Shown piece after piece: positions 46,501 to 60,151 of a stretch of DNA of 64,000 nt (its first letter is position 1; every line of letters starts with the position of its first letter). The translations under genes were made by a program, and so were the position numbers. The notes under the pieces were generated by a model. The model searched no databases. It worked only from the letters and a program-made list of their open reading frames with translations, and was not told where the DNA came from. Source of the stretch: Litoditis marina (lineage: Eukaryota > Nematoda > Chromadorea > Rhabditida > Rhabditidae); the NCBI GenBank assembly GCA_964036275.1, contig OZ038434.1, positions 14,373,879 through 14,437,878 on the forward strand, written 5' to 3'.

Positions 46501-49500
46501 GAGTATGAAACACATTGATTCAAGGGTGAACAGAAGGTTGACCGACTCTACAGCCGGTACGACCTCTCCCCTTTAAAAAAACAGAAATTCACCGAAAAAT
46601 ATGAAATGATTCTTCAACATAGCGAAATTTTCCGCCGAAATAGGCAGAAAATCTATATAATTTTGAAAATTTCCGGGAATGGGACTCCCCCCCCCCTCTA
46701 AAAAAAGTTTTGCACGCGTGCAACTTGTGGTCAACCCTGCATTGATTCCTGGAACGTGAATAGGCTGAATCAGAACGAAAGATCATTCGGCAGACGCCAA
46801 GCTCGAAATATTCGGGAGTTTTCTTACATGTTCCGATGTTTTTCACGCACGAGTAGGAAACACGCATTGATACGATTTCTGGAAGGCGAATTGGAACTAA
46901 CCAGGTTGGAATGCGGTCGCTTTCCGATCATCTGGTTGGTCTCAGATGAAGAGAACTCGTCCACCAGGTGGAACCTCACTTGAGCATTCAGGTCCTTGTT
47001 CACATAGTCCGCTCGACCTGAATAAGAAACACAATTACACAAAACCGTTGGTAAAACCTCGGAGGAAAGAGAAAAAAGTATAAACGTACCTGTTGACTGT
47101 TCCACATTAAACTTTCGTGACATGAAATATAATAGAGCATCATATACGTGCTCTACTCGGACTTCATAGTAAGGTGTGCTCAAGGAACAATGTTCTTGAT
47201 AGAATATGTCAAAATTTAATGAATTTTGATCACAGTTGGCAAATCTTTTCTACGATTTTGGCGAAAATGAAACCCAGTACCTGAAACTTTATCTAACTTT
47301 ATGACACTTCAAACTTTATGATCGACTATACAAGCACACTAAGTTATCTAGTTGTTCTTCAAACTTATTAATGGACCTACCGGGACTAGGTGGCGGGGAG
47401 CTGGGTCCAGCCTCGCAGTCCTGCTGCTCCTCCATCCGAGGCCTCTTTCCCCCCGCGGACCTCCTGCCGCTCCCTCCCCCCTCCTCGTCCGACTCCCCCT
47501 CCAAGTCCATGTCCGCCAGTCCCCCTCGATGTCCTCTGGCCTCCAGCTCCCTCCGGTATTGGTCGTAGAACTCAGCCTCCTCCCGTTGACTTTCCTGATC
47601 TCGTTTACGAGCGAAATCTCTGGAATCATGCGTTGGTATAGCCAGAGAGAAAAGAGGAAAAGACTGTATCCATTGTCGCCGTACTCAAGGAAAATTGGCG
47701 ACGTTTCATGCAAACCATTAGGTTTGAGTTTTGTAACCAAAAAGAGGTACTTTTGCAGAATAGTCGGACATTCTCTCCAGTGGTAATTCCTACCTGAATG
47801 GATGAGGAAAGAGAACGAAAGATAGAGAGAGAGAGTCAGAGAGAAAGAGAGCGAGGGAGAGATAGAGACAAAGTGAGAGAAAGAGAGAGAGAACAAAAGA
47901 TAGAGAGATATAGACCACTCACTTGGTCTCATTGTTGAACTTGCGCAGATAGCCGACCCGATTGCGGAACCGTCCGTTGTCCTCCAGCTGATGGTTGCTC
48001 ATCCGGCTGGCCGCCTCAAACTCACGTGTCCACTTGGAGGGATTGGCATCACAGAGCAGCTGCAAATATAGTCGTTGCCAACGGAAAGGCGGCAGGGTAC
48101 TGTATACCTCAGTTTTCGCTGTTGAAGCCTGCTCGTTATGTGCTCCAATAGGACAGTGGTTAGCGCCCTGCTACGAATCTTTTGCTCGCAGGTTCGATTC
48201 CGGCGAGAGACAGAATGTTATAAATTTGACACACACTATACAACAAGTGTAATTATTTATCTACAAGAATGTGACACACACACAAACACAACGTACCTTC
48301 GGCTTGTCGATGCTGGTGAAGACAGACAGGTCAGTCAGCTGGTTCTGCACATCCGCCATGGCCACACTAAACAGCATCATAGATATCTGATGAGCGAGTG
48401 CCACATTCTTTGAATGTAGATGAATAAATAAATAAATAAATATTCACATAAACTTTTCGATGAAACAATTAGGAACATTTTCCTTTCACCCTCAAATTCT
48501 GCCCAACAATACTGAAAGCTGTGAGGATAAAGTAACAGCGCTAAGCCCACAGGCAGTCGAGAAAAAAAAACTACAGAAAATAAAAAAATATCCTACGCAA
48601 ACTTTGGAAAAAGACAGCGCTCGTTCTTCCACAAGTTCACAAAATCAATATTAGTAATAATTATTATAATTATTAATATTCATAACTCACGCATCGTTGT
48701 TCTCGACGTCAACTCCATCGAACGGCTGGAAGATGGGCCAGTAGAGACAGTCGTACTTGGGGAACGGATACTTCAGTCTCTTCGTCTTCAGCGCCACAGT
48801 CTTGTAGTCGGGGATGATATCCGCCTCTGCAATGAATGAGCAATACGTTTATATATACATATAGAGCGATAAATGAGGAATTACTTTCAGAAATTGATAT
48901 TTGCAAGGTTTTGAAATTACAAGTGAAGTTTTAGTTTGTTGTGAATCTAATCATTTGTTTAATTGAAGTTTCAGGTTCATTTCAGGGGGAGTCAGCCGTC
49001 TTTATATAATGTTATGATTGGAGAATTTCCAAAAATCTTAGACACCAAACAGATTTGTTTGTTTTGACCGGTTTGATTGAATTTCTACTGTGTTTTTCAA
49101 ACATCGGGTAAGTAATCATTTGCTTTTAAAATGTTCATTTCACACAAAACATTTGCTATGTGAATGTACGGAAAACTGGAATTTGCGGGTCATCCTTCAA
49201 GGTCATCCTATAAATTTACCCAAATTTCGCTCTGTATGGCTCAAGTGTGTATATGTTTATTTTCCAGATTGGCCTCTTTCACGTTCATCTCTCTTTTTGA
49301 GGTCATTAAGACACAATGTAGATGTAGGCCATGTAATATTTATATAAACCTAGTTCGTCGTAATTTTACTTTAGTTTAGTAGGTATATAACAGTAGATTC
49401 TCAATTCAATATAGCAATGTTGTTGTTTCCATGTTTTTTCGGGTAGAGTAGTTTTGTCTTTCATCTAATCTCATTTTATCAGCAAATTTGAGTTTTTAAT

Positions 49501-52500
49501 GTATCATGTTAGCTTTTTATTTTGATTTTGAGGGATCATGAAATTGTATATTTTATCTTATCTCCCTTCAATTTTCTTTAAATTCTCTCTTTTCCTGCTC
49601 TCGGTATCCATATTGTTCATTCTCTCTCGAGGGAGTGTTCCCGACTGGTTATAGATGTAGCTGGTAGCAACCATCATGCTACCAGGGGCCCCCTGCCACA
49701 CTGCCACCTCCCTGCTCCCAGCCTGACCCACTGGATGCATCTTACCGACGAGTTGAACACATTTGATTTTCTTATTCTGTACCATATTCTTCCTCCATAT
49801 GTTTTTGTACCGTTGCACATTTTGTGTAATAAATATTATTATTATTATTATAATTGTCAGGTTGACGTCACGCCTAAAACATTGCGGGTTACGGTAGTGG
49901 TCGTCGGGAAACACACAGCCGGTGCGATTACGTACAAAATTCGAAGAGATAGATTTTTCGGTCTCTCGGGCTGGTTCTACAGTTTATACGTTTGAAGTTG
50001 ATTTCTCTTCGTACTATTTTCCTATATATTCACTTGGGTATCTTTATTCGGGTGTTTAGCGGGAATTTCGATTCAGATAACACGTCTAAGTGATTGTCTC
50101 GTAATCGGAGATCGGTCTGACGTATCTCAGTAAATTCTCGCAAGTTCCTTGGCTGGGTGTAAGGTTCCTACCATTAGGATTGTTGTTTTCTATTGTATCT
50201 CTTTTGTTGTTGTTCTGTTTCTGATTTCCCCTTTTGCAGTAAATTCTTATTTTCTCTCTTGTGTTCGTGTTATTGGAACCCGTGGTGCCACACCACTTTG
50301 ATTATCTGTATCCATTACAATATTCGTGTATCGCTGTGTAGAATATTGTGACCTCTCGCGTCTTAGTCGAGAAGTTTACATATATTGTTTCCAACTCTAT
50401 TTATAGATTCGTCAGAGTCTTGAATTGGGACAAGAGTGCAGCACGACAACAAAGGAAATAATCTACTCGTTCAGGTAGTTATTTTATTTGTTGATATAAT
50501 TATACTAGCTGGTTTACGCTAGTTGTACATGGGGGCCGAACCGTTCGCAGGCCACGAATATTGAATTGGGTACGTGATTTTCGAATAAACGCAATTGTGT
50601 CTAAACAAGTGTGTGAGTACAATAATCAAGACGCAGATATTAAAGAATAATTTGCTGGTAAATATGGTGGTATTTCGAGACGATGAACAGGGTGTCAGTC
50701 AGGGTCATTCCGGTCTAGTAAGGAATGACATTACAAACAACATTCAGGATAGTGTTGCAGGCATGGACCCCATCTTCCCCGACGTGCTCCTGGAGAACAG
50801 GGAGGAGCAGCGACTGCTGCAGCCACCAAGAGATGAAGGAATGGATGGCGGAGAAGATCGCATGGAGCAGGAGGTGGACCAGCACCATGTGGTTAGTCAC
50901 GGAGTGAGAGAGGTTCTCAGGGGTGCAGTTGATGAGCTTTTGTCTAATACAGTACAAGCAATTGATAATACCCGCATGGCTAAGCCTAAGAGTGATGAGT
51001 TGAAGGCAGTGGTAACCGAGAATGTTGAACATGTAATTGAGTTGATTGAACAGTACGCACCACTCGATATTAGTGACATCTTGCACCAGTTTGGTGTCAA
51101 TGAAGAACATCTCGCCGATAAGTTGAACAGTGCGGTGGTAGATGCACAGGTAGTGGACTTTCTGTCAGAAAAGCTAAAATGCGATCGAGATCAGATTGAG
51201 ACCCAATGGAACGCGATGATAGAGGAGTGGCGTAACCAGACGGTTGAGAAAAATAGATTGAGTGCTGAGGTTCAACAATATCAGTATCAGTTACAGATGA
51301 GGGAGCAAAGATGCACTGAGTTGAGTGAAAGGGTACAGAGTCAGGTCAAGGAGTCGGCGTCAATGTCAGACAAGTTGGCCAGACTTGTAAACAAACATGA
51401 CAACTCAGTGAGGGAGTGTGGGAAACTACAGAAACTGAATGTTGAGCTTCATAATTCAGTATCTACTTTGCAGGAACAAGTGCGTGACCTTCAACATATG
51501 ATGCAACAAATCGGTCACGGACCTCAAGGGCCACCGATGGGCCAAGGAAACCAGAACTTGGTGGAGAGAGCCGCAGCACGTGCCGCGAATGGGATCGAGC
51601 CATTGGATGCACCAGGTAAGGGAACATTTGGTTGCGGAGACGGGAACGTTAGTCAGAATAACATCGTGTCTTCAGCACATGAATATTTCCAGCGGGAAGA
51701 CAGAGGTTTTTCGAGGATGCCCCTGAGATCAACACCGATCGATACGTGGCAGGATGGGTGGAACAGGCCATCGGGGAGTACCCACGAAGGTGAGACTGGA
51801 ATTTTACGTTCAAGTTTTCATCGCGATGTTAGTACCGGGGTAGTTGATAGCTTCGCGCACTCCACTGCGCACGCCGACAGGTGGCACAAAGTTGGGGAAA
51901 ACGATGTGCTACCTAGTACGGCGGGCCAGAGCGAGACTCTACAGTTAGCTAATATAATGAGGGATGTCATGAGGTGCTCGGCAGTGCCAGAGCTACCGAA
52001 GTATTCGGGCAAGGAAAGGCTAGATGACCTGATACGCCAATTGGATCTGAAATACAGTCCGAATGTATTTTCCGACTCTGAGAGGCGAGATATGCTAGTA
52101 AATGCATTGACTGGAGCGGCTAGAGCGCGCTATGAGGCAGTAGGGGCGCGGAGGCATGAGATGACTTGTCGGGAGTTAATTGATATTTTGAAGTCAGTAA
52201 ATTCCGGGGTCGGTGATAGAATGAGAGCTCAGGAGAAGTTCAAACAACTAGCTAGGAAGGACGGGCAGTCGGTTGCTGAGTTCTGTATACAAATGGAGAG
52301 ATTGGCAAGGGAAGCATATGGCGATAGTGATAGGGACTTTGAACTTGCTACCACGTTGTATATGTCACTCAAGGATTGGCCTGATGCATACCATATGTTG
52401 GTAGAATTGGAAAGTGGATCACCCGACAGGTACGAAGCGGTCAAAACGATTGCTTTTCGACTTGAACGGGCGCGGGCATTGGCTAATCTGCACAGAAGTA

Positions 52501-55500
52501 GAGACAAGCCACAAGAGAGTCGAGGCGAGACCAAGACTCGGAATGACCTGCACAGTGGGAAGTCGGCTGGAGGAATCCAGAGTTCGTTCGCTAATTTCAA
52601 ATGCTTCAACTGTCACGAGCTGGGTCACAGGGCACATGAATGCCCGAAGAAAGAGGGTAATTCTCGGGAGGACCTGAAGACTGTTGCGGAAGACCGAGCC
52701 ATGTCAAACTTTGTGCCTTTGAATTCAAGGGGTCGAGGACGTGGTTTCGGTGGGAACAGAGGAGGACGAGGTGGTCAATCACAGCGTTCCTCCAACCAGA
52801 TTCAGAATAGCGAGTCGGATCAACTGTCGTCAATGATGGTTGAAAAGGACTGGCGATGCAATGGTATGTTCTCGGAACCAGTGTCAGAGGGGGACATATT
52901 CGGGGAACATGTCTACCGGGAAGCCGAAGTTTTTGGCATGAAGGTGAAGGTGTTCATTGATACTGGGTCCGTTATTTCAATTCTGCCAGTCGGTCTTCTT
53001 CACAAGGCAAAAGGCAAAGGTATTGATATTGATGCACAATCAGAGGTTCTCGACAAGGGAATGATGCAAAGGGTCACAGACGCGTCAGGGAACTCTATGA
53101 AATTCTTGGCGTTAGTTCGGACTCAAATCAGCATGAATGGTCGGTCACATGGAGTGGTATTACACATCCAGAAGAAGTCTGATAGCACAATCATACTCGG
53201 TACCAATGCAATGCAACAGCTAGGCATACAACTGCTGGATGCGAAGTTGCCAGTGGTGGAGAGGATTGCCAAGGATCAGATGCGAACCCAGAAGGTGACC
53301 ACAGTGGGCGATACTGTAGTACACCCGGGGGAACGCAAATTGATCGAGGTCGTAGCCGATCGGTCAGGCAAGGACTTGGTGTTCTTGTCCGAAGACGACA
53401 GGATACCTTCGGGTATATGTGACGCTGATCAGGAAGGTAGAGCGGTGCTGGCGGTGGTGAACAATACCAGTGAGGCATGGCACGTGCCTGCGGGAAGTGA
53501 GGTCGGCGAGTGGTCCACGGAGATATGGACGGACTCACAGTTCAGAGATATTCCCTCAGACATGCTAGACATGGCAAGGGAGAACAAGTTGTCACAGAGT
53601 GAACGTCGTCAGAAGTTGATGTCCTTTCTAGAGGGCAATAACAAGTCGGGTAAGTTGGACAAAGATGTATCACAAGTGGTGAGAACATTTGAAGATGTGT
53701 TCGCTGTGTCAGATCTGGAGTTGACTCAGACAGAAACCGTGACACAAGACATTGATACTGGTGATCACCACCCTATCAAACAAAGAACAAGACCGGTACC
53801 TCTGGGGTTGAGGGATAAGGTGAAGGAGATGCTTATTGACCTGAAAGATCGTAACATCATCGAGAACAGCTATTCTCCCTGGGCGTCTCCTATAGTGTTG
53901 GTGGAGAAAAAGGATGGATCTATACGTCTCTGTATCGATTATCGTCAGCTGAACAAGGTCACAAAACAAGATAGCTATCCTCTGCCATCTATTGATGCAA
54001 TGCTCCAAAATCTGAACGGTAAGAAGTTATTCAGTACACTAGATTTGGCTTCTGGGTACTGGCAAATACCATTATCGGATGAAGCGAAGGAGAAGAGTGC
54101 TTTCACAACAACGGAAGGCCTTTTCCAATTTCGTGTTCTACCTTTCGGTCTCTCCACTGCACCCGCGGTGTTCCAGCGGATGATGAACACAGTGTTGGGG
54201 GAATTGATTGGTACCGAGGTAGCCGTGTACATCGATGATGTAATCATCGCAACAACCGATAAAGATAGACATCTGGAGATACTGGGCAAGGTTTTGGAGG
54301 CATTGAAGGGAGCTAACTTGAAAGTGAAGCCCCAAAAATGTATACTGATGGAGGAATCGGTTAGTTTCTTGGGACATGTGGTGGACACTGCAGGAGTGCA
54401 CACAGATCCAGAAAAGATCGTGAAGATTCGGAACTATCCGAGACCTACCAATGTCAGCGAACTGCGTACTTTTCTAGGAATGGCTGGGTATTATCGAAAG
54501 TTTATCCTTCGGTTCGCACATATCGCGAAACCCTTGTACGATCTAACCAGTGTACGGGTAAAGTACGGGTGGAGCAAGGAACACGAGGAGGCTTTTGAAA
54601 AGCTGAAAAACGCACTAGTCACCGCGCCAGTGCTATCGCAACCAGACATAGAAAAGGCGAGAGATGGGTCGAGACCTTTTCTCATGTATACGGATGCCAG
54701 TCAGATTGGAGTCGGGGCAGTGTTAGCTCAAGAAGGCGACGACGGGTTTCTGCATCCAGTATACTTTGCGTCAAAACGGCTGTCACCTGCGGAAGGTCGG
54801 TACCACGTGACTGACCAAGAGGCTTTGGCTATCGTCTTCGGTTTGAGAAAGTTTCATCACTTCTGTTATGGGCTGAAAACGATAGTCAGAACAGATCATT
54901 TGCCATTGACTTCGCTGTTCAAAAGAGCAAATATCTCAGGAAGGGTGTTGCGTTGGGCATTGCAGATCCTGAGGTACGATCTGCAGATCGAATATGTCAA
55001 AGGCACAGCCAATCAGGTGGCCGATGCGCTATCGAGAGGGTTCAACGGTGGTGAGACTCAAGGTATTAACATCTGTGCGGAACACGAGAAGGTGGTGTGT
55101 CAGGTCACCAGACCTGATTGGTTGTCTGAGTTGAGAGTCGACCCTGATTATACCGAGGTCATCCAGTCAGTGGAGAGGGGTATCACGAAGGAAGTTCGGC
55201 TCCCGCGACATGTTGGGGCATTGAACACACTCGACTTTGTAATCGAGGACAATCAGCTCAGACTAATCAAGGAGGATGGTGCAGTAGTACCGGTAGTCCC
55301 AAAAGGTAAGAGAAAGGAGGTGTTCGAGGAAGCACATCAAGGTATCCTGGCTGGCCATTTCAGCGCATCAAAAATGTATAAACAACTGAAAAAGGTCATA
55401 TTTTGGGAAGGAATGAGACAGGATATCATAAAATGGTGTCGTGAATGCACCAAGTGTTTTGTTACCAATCCCAAACCCAACAATACTCCTCCGTTGAAAC

Positions 55501-58500
55501 CGTATGTGACATCGAAGCCGTTTGAAATGGTGGGAGTAGATGTTCTGGAAATGGGTATGACAGCTGACGGTAACAGGTACATCGTGACAGTCATTGATAT
55601 GTTTTCCAAATACTTGGGAGCATACCCTGTTCCTGACAAGTCAGCCAGTACTGTAGCGCAAGTCATCTTCAGTAGATGGGTGTGCGAAGGGGGCCGGTGG
55701 CCGCAGAAGATTCTGTCAGACCAAGGGGGAGAGTTCGAGAACGCGGTCATGAAAGCGTTATGTGAGATCATGGGAATCGAGCAAGTATTCACCAAGGGAT
55801 ACTTGCCAAGAGAAAATGGTTTGACAGAACGGGTAAACAGGACTATTGTGCAGATGTTGAAAAAGAAGGTGTTGGTACCTGCAGAATGGGATAGAATCCT
55901 GCCGCAAGTAGTGTACGCATACAACGTGTCACCGCACGAAGCGACGGGAGAGTCGCCGTATTTCCTGGTATACGGCGTTGATCCTCCATACCCGTCAAAG
56001 GTTATCCCAAGAGATCAATTGAGTGGGTACATGTGCTCAATCGAAGACTACAAGACAGAATTTCTAGCGGGTCTGAAGCTAGCCAGAGAATGTGTGGAAG
56101 AGAGAGGGGAGGAGTACAGGAATAACCTCAAGAAACACTACGATGCGCGGAACAAAGTGGACAACTGCGAGAGCTTTATCGTGGGAGATAGAGTGTACAT
56201 GAAGATGCCTGCAGAGAAAAGCAAGTCCAAACATCCCAAGCTGGTTGGTGAATGGGCTGGTCCGTATAGGGTACTTGCCGCGTCGGAAAATTCTGCACTG
56301 ATAACGGAAATAGGAGAGAAAGGGGAGGCAGTACGCGTCAACTTTGACCTTCTGAGAAAGCTACCAAAGGAGTTGGATAACACACCACTGCAGACGGTTA
56401 CCAAGAGAGGAAAACGAGGGCGGCCTCGAAAAGTCAACAAAATAACGCGCCGGGGGTGCTATAGGGTTGACGTTAACCGCAGTCGAACTAATTCTTTTCT
56501 TTTCAGAGCACCTTTCAACGCAGCGGCGGACACGCTGGGTCTCGCCTTTCGCTGTACGGGAGGGCCGCCGGAGCAGCCATGCACGGTCGTTGGAACTCCC
56601 GTGGGGACAATGTATCCGGATGCCCCGCCTGTCGTTCGTCAGTTTAGGATTAATACTGTTTATGATTTTGTACGTGCCTCTTCTATTCTTCTTTGTTCGC
56701 ATAAACCGCCCATGGCAGTTGTGGCATCCTTGATGGATCAGTCGTATGATCTAGTCAATCAGGAGGGTTGGATCGCCGGTCTTTCGGCTTTCAAGACACG
56801 ATGCCTTCACGTGGTTCTCGCCCTGGAAGCAGATCTGCACAACCCCGGTGTCGAAAGCCCTCTGCATCTACCAAGAGGAGAGAACGACCCATACGTGCTG
56901 TCGACAATGCGTAGTGCAGCAGTCTTTGCGGCACAACGATCAGGATGGGAAGACGGAAGTCATGCCGGTCGTCGTCTGAAGACGTTGGTAGTAGCTCCCA
57001 AGTCGTTTGCGGCTTTCACGAGGGAGTGGTCCTTCGATTCAACGGTCGTTTTGGCGATAGAGACGGACGAGGAATATGAAGCTGTCAACAACTTCAACGA
57101 ATATGGGGCGTTGGTCATTATTACCCCCACTCAGTTCACCACAATCGCTCGTAGAGGTCCGTTCTACCAGATGGTCTTCAGAGCACTGGCTAGAGGAGTG
57201 GAAGTATATCTGCTCTCGGGCCCAAGGGATAATCTCGGCTGGTCCCGCAATCAAGATCAGGCCATGGATGTGTATGAGACCGCAGTCGCCTTGGTTCCAC
57301 AGTGGCGCAGTCGCATCCGGTGTCTTCTACCTACGCACGTCAATCTCCTTCACGAAGGTGCACCATGGCTGGTACCACCCCATCCACAGGTGGATGTTCG
57401 ACCACAACTGCTCTCTGCCACTTGGGTCCATCGTTATTGGAAGGCGTCTGGCACGTACTTCGCACCGCACATTGTGCTGGAATTGCCCAAGAAGCGTCAT
57501 ACAAGACGAGGAGAAGAGGATGTCATCGGGATGGGTCAACTGCAGCAATTGCTCATGAACAACCGAGGGTTGCTCAACGGTATCCTCAACGGGCGAGGTC
57601 GTGGTGGTCGAGGGGGACACCGAGGCCATGCTGTGAGAGGTCATGTAGCTCCAGGAGCTAGAGGAGGAGTGACGGCCAGAGGAAATGTCGGGAACCGCGG
57701 TCATCGTGGCGGTCCCAATCAGAGAGGAAACCGTGGTCGTGGAGCACAACATCACGCCGGACGCGGAGCTCCGAACAGAGGTCACGGTCGGGGACGTCGA
57801 GGCGGTTTCAGAGGGGCATATTGAGCGAGTCTTCCAGCTCATATGTCTTGTGTGTTGCTACAGTTATATATTGCCTATATTGTTTGTTAGTGTTGTATAG
57901 TTGTTTATTAAGGTAGTGGGAACCTTGGTTTTCTTAGCGGGGGGCATGTCAGGTTGACGTCACGCCTAAAACATTGCGGGTTACGGTAGTGGTCGTCGGG
58001 AAACACACAGCCGGTGCGATTACGTACAAAATTCGAAGAGATAGATTTTTCGGTCTCTCGGGCTGGTTCTACAGTTTATACGTTTGAAGTTGATTTCTCT
58101 TCGTACTATTTTCCTATATATTCACTTGGGTATCTTTATTCGGGTGTTTAGCGGGAATTTCGATTCAGATAACACGTCTAAGTGATTGTCTCGTAATCGG
58201 AGATCGGTCTGACGTATCTCAGTAAATTCTCGCAAGTTCCTTGGCTGGGTGTAAGGTTCCTACCATTAGGATTGTTGTTTTCTATTGTATCTCTTTTGTT
58301 GTTGTTCTGTTTCTGATTTCCCCTTTTGCAGTAAATTCTTATTTTCTCTCTTGTGTTCGTGTTATTGGAACCCGTGGTGCCACACCACTTTGATTATCTG
58401 TATCCATTACAATATTCGTGTATCGCTGTGTAGAATATTGTGACCTCTCGCGTCTTAGTCGAGAAGTTTACATATATTGTTTCCAACTCTATTTATAGAT

Positions 58501-59889
58501 TCGTCAGAGTCTTGAATTGGGACAAGAGTGCAGCACGACAACAAAGGAAATAATCTACTCGTTCAGGTAGTTATTTTATTTGTTGATATAATTATACTAG
58601 CTGGTTTACGCTAGTTGTACATAATTATGTTTACATATACATATAGAGCGATAAATGAGCAATACGTTTATATATACAAGTATAGAGCGTATCTTCTTGG
58701 TTTTTATATTTGAAACAAACACGAGGTGGCAAGATGTTTGATTGGATGTGGCGACCGCATCGTTTACACAATTTCAGTTTACACAAGCCTAACAAATCTC
58801 AGATCAGCTCAGAACGATTAGCGCAAATTTTTTTGCGATTGGCCAGATACAAAATCGAGAGAATGCCGGCTGCAGACCAGGCTAAGACACTCTGCGTCTC
58901 TCTGTTCTACACACTCTCGCATCGAGACAGCTACAAAAGGGGCTGGTTCATTGGCGGGGAATTGTCTGAGAGTGATTTCCAGCGAAAAGATCGATTTTTG
59001 GTTACGTTTGGTTTTGTTACGTGCTGCGATAGGGGGTGATGATTACAGAAACTTACATGTTTTTTAACCCATATTGAAAGACATATAAAGAAAAACCTAC
59101 TGAAATTCCTCTCCTCTTCTTCCGTCAATCTATTAATTTGGTTATCTCGGATCTGACTTTCAGCCTGCAATTTTTTTTATTCAACATGGTTTCTGGTTCA
59201 CTGGTGAGAAACCGTTTGTTAACCACTTGATGAAAAATAACGTGTACATTGACAAAAAAGTCAAAAAATATATCTAAAACTAACCGTAATCAGTCCTCTA
59301 ACGGGATACTGCTTGGAGGATGGATTTATCAGACTTGTTTCACCCATCGAATTGGCAATTACAGTCATTTTATCCTTGAAGTTGTACACGCGGTTCAGAA
59401 CCTCTTGCTGCTTGGTTTCTGAATATTATATGGATATATACAGAACATTATGAACGTGCCCATTTCACTGTTACCGAACAAACTGTAAATCTGACTATTT
59501 TATGTTATGGATTGGGAATCTACACTTTGTTCTAAAACAGAGAAAGCATGGCACTTTTATCATATTTTAGAATAGTTAGAAATGGTTTATTTTAGAATTT
59601 TAAAAGTCTCATATAATAATAATAATTCATAGGAGCAAAAAAGAATAAAAATGTTCAAATGATAGCTATAGAATGTGAAGTTTCTATGCCGAATACGGGA
59701 AGTTAAATGTTTTCCCAATATCCCATTTAACATAACGAAACAACGCATCACTAACTGTTGAGTTCTTCCATGTATTGAGCGTATGGATCTTTCTCAACTT
59801 CCGCCGGCTCAACGGTATCCAGACGGGGACGTTTCGACCCATCATTGGCCACTGCCGCACTGAAAGAACGAGGTTATGGAACAGAACAA

Positions 59890-59936
<47 letters not shown>

Positions 59937-60078
59937 AAGAGAGAGAGATCTAGTTGAAAAGAGAGAAATAGAGAGAGATAGAGATATTAAGATAGAGAGA
60001 GAAGAAATATATATAGAGAATTAGATAGAGAGAGACATCAAGACACAAAGAGAGAGAGACAGAGAGACAGACAGACAC

Positions 60079-60151
<73 letters not shown>

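Larger units (their letters stand above)
49851..58625 (+). mobile_element. complete Ty3/gypsy LTR retrotransposon with TAAT target duplications
   Basis: An 8767-bp element at 49855-58621 lies between TAAT (49851-49854) and TAAT (58622-58625). LTRs start TGTCAG and end GTACA, as expected for TG...CA termini. Order is 5' LTR, primer-binding site, one long gag-pol ORF plus extension, purine-rich tract, 3' LTR. The order protease, reverse transcriptase, RNase H, integrase places it in Ty3/gypsy. It lies antisense in an intron of the minus-strand gene at 43517-63937. Identical-looking LTRs and an unbroken ORF indicate a recent insertion that may still be competent. Confidence 0.95.

Noticed and set aside
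50595..50663. Extra 23 codons at the start of the retroelement ORF
   Set aside because: They begin with TTG and cross the GTGAGT donor; the first ATG is at 50664.
56579..56733. Separate out-of-frame ORF at the start of the retroelement extension
   Set aside because: Short and without protein character; the main frame is continuous for 440 codons here.
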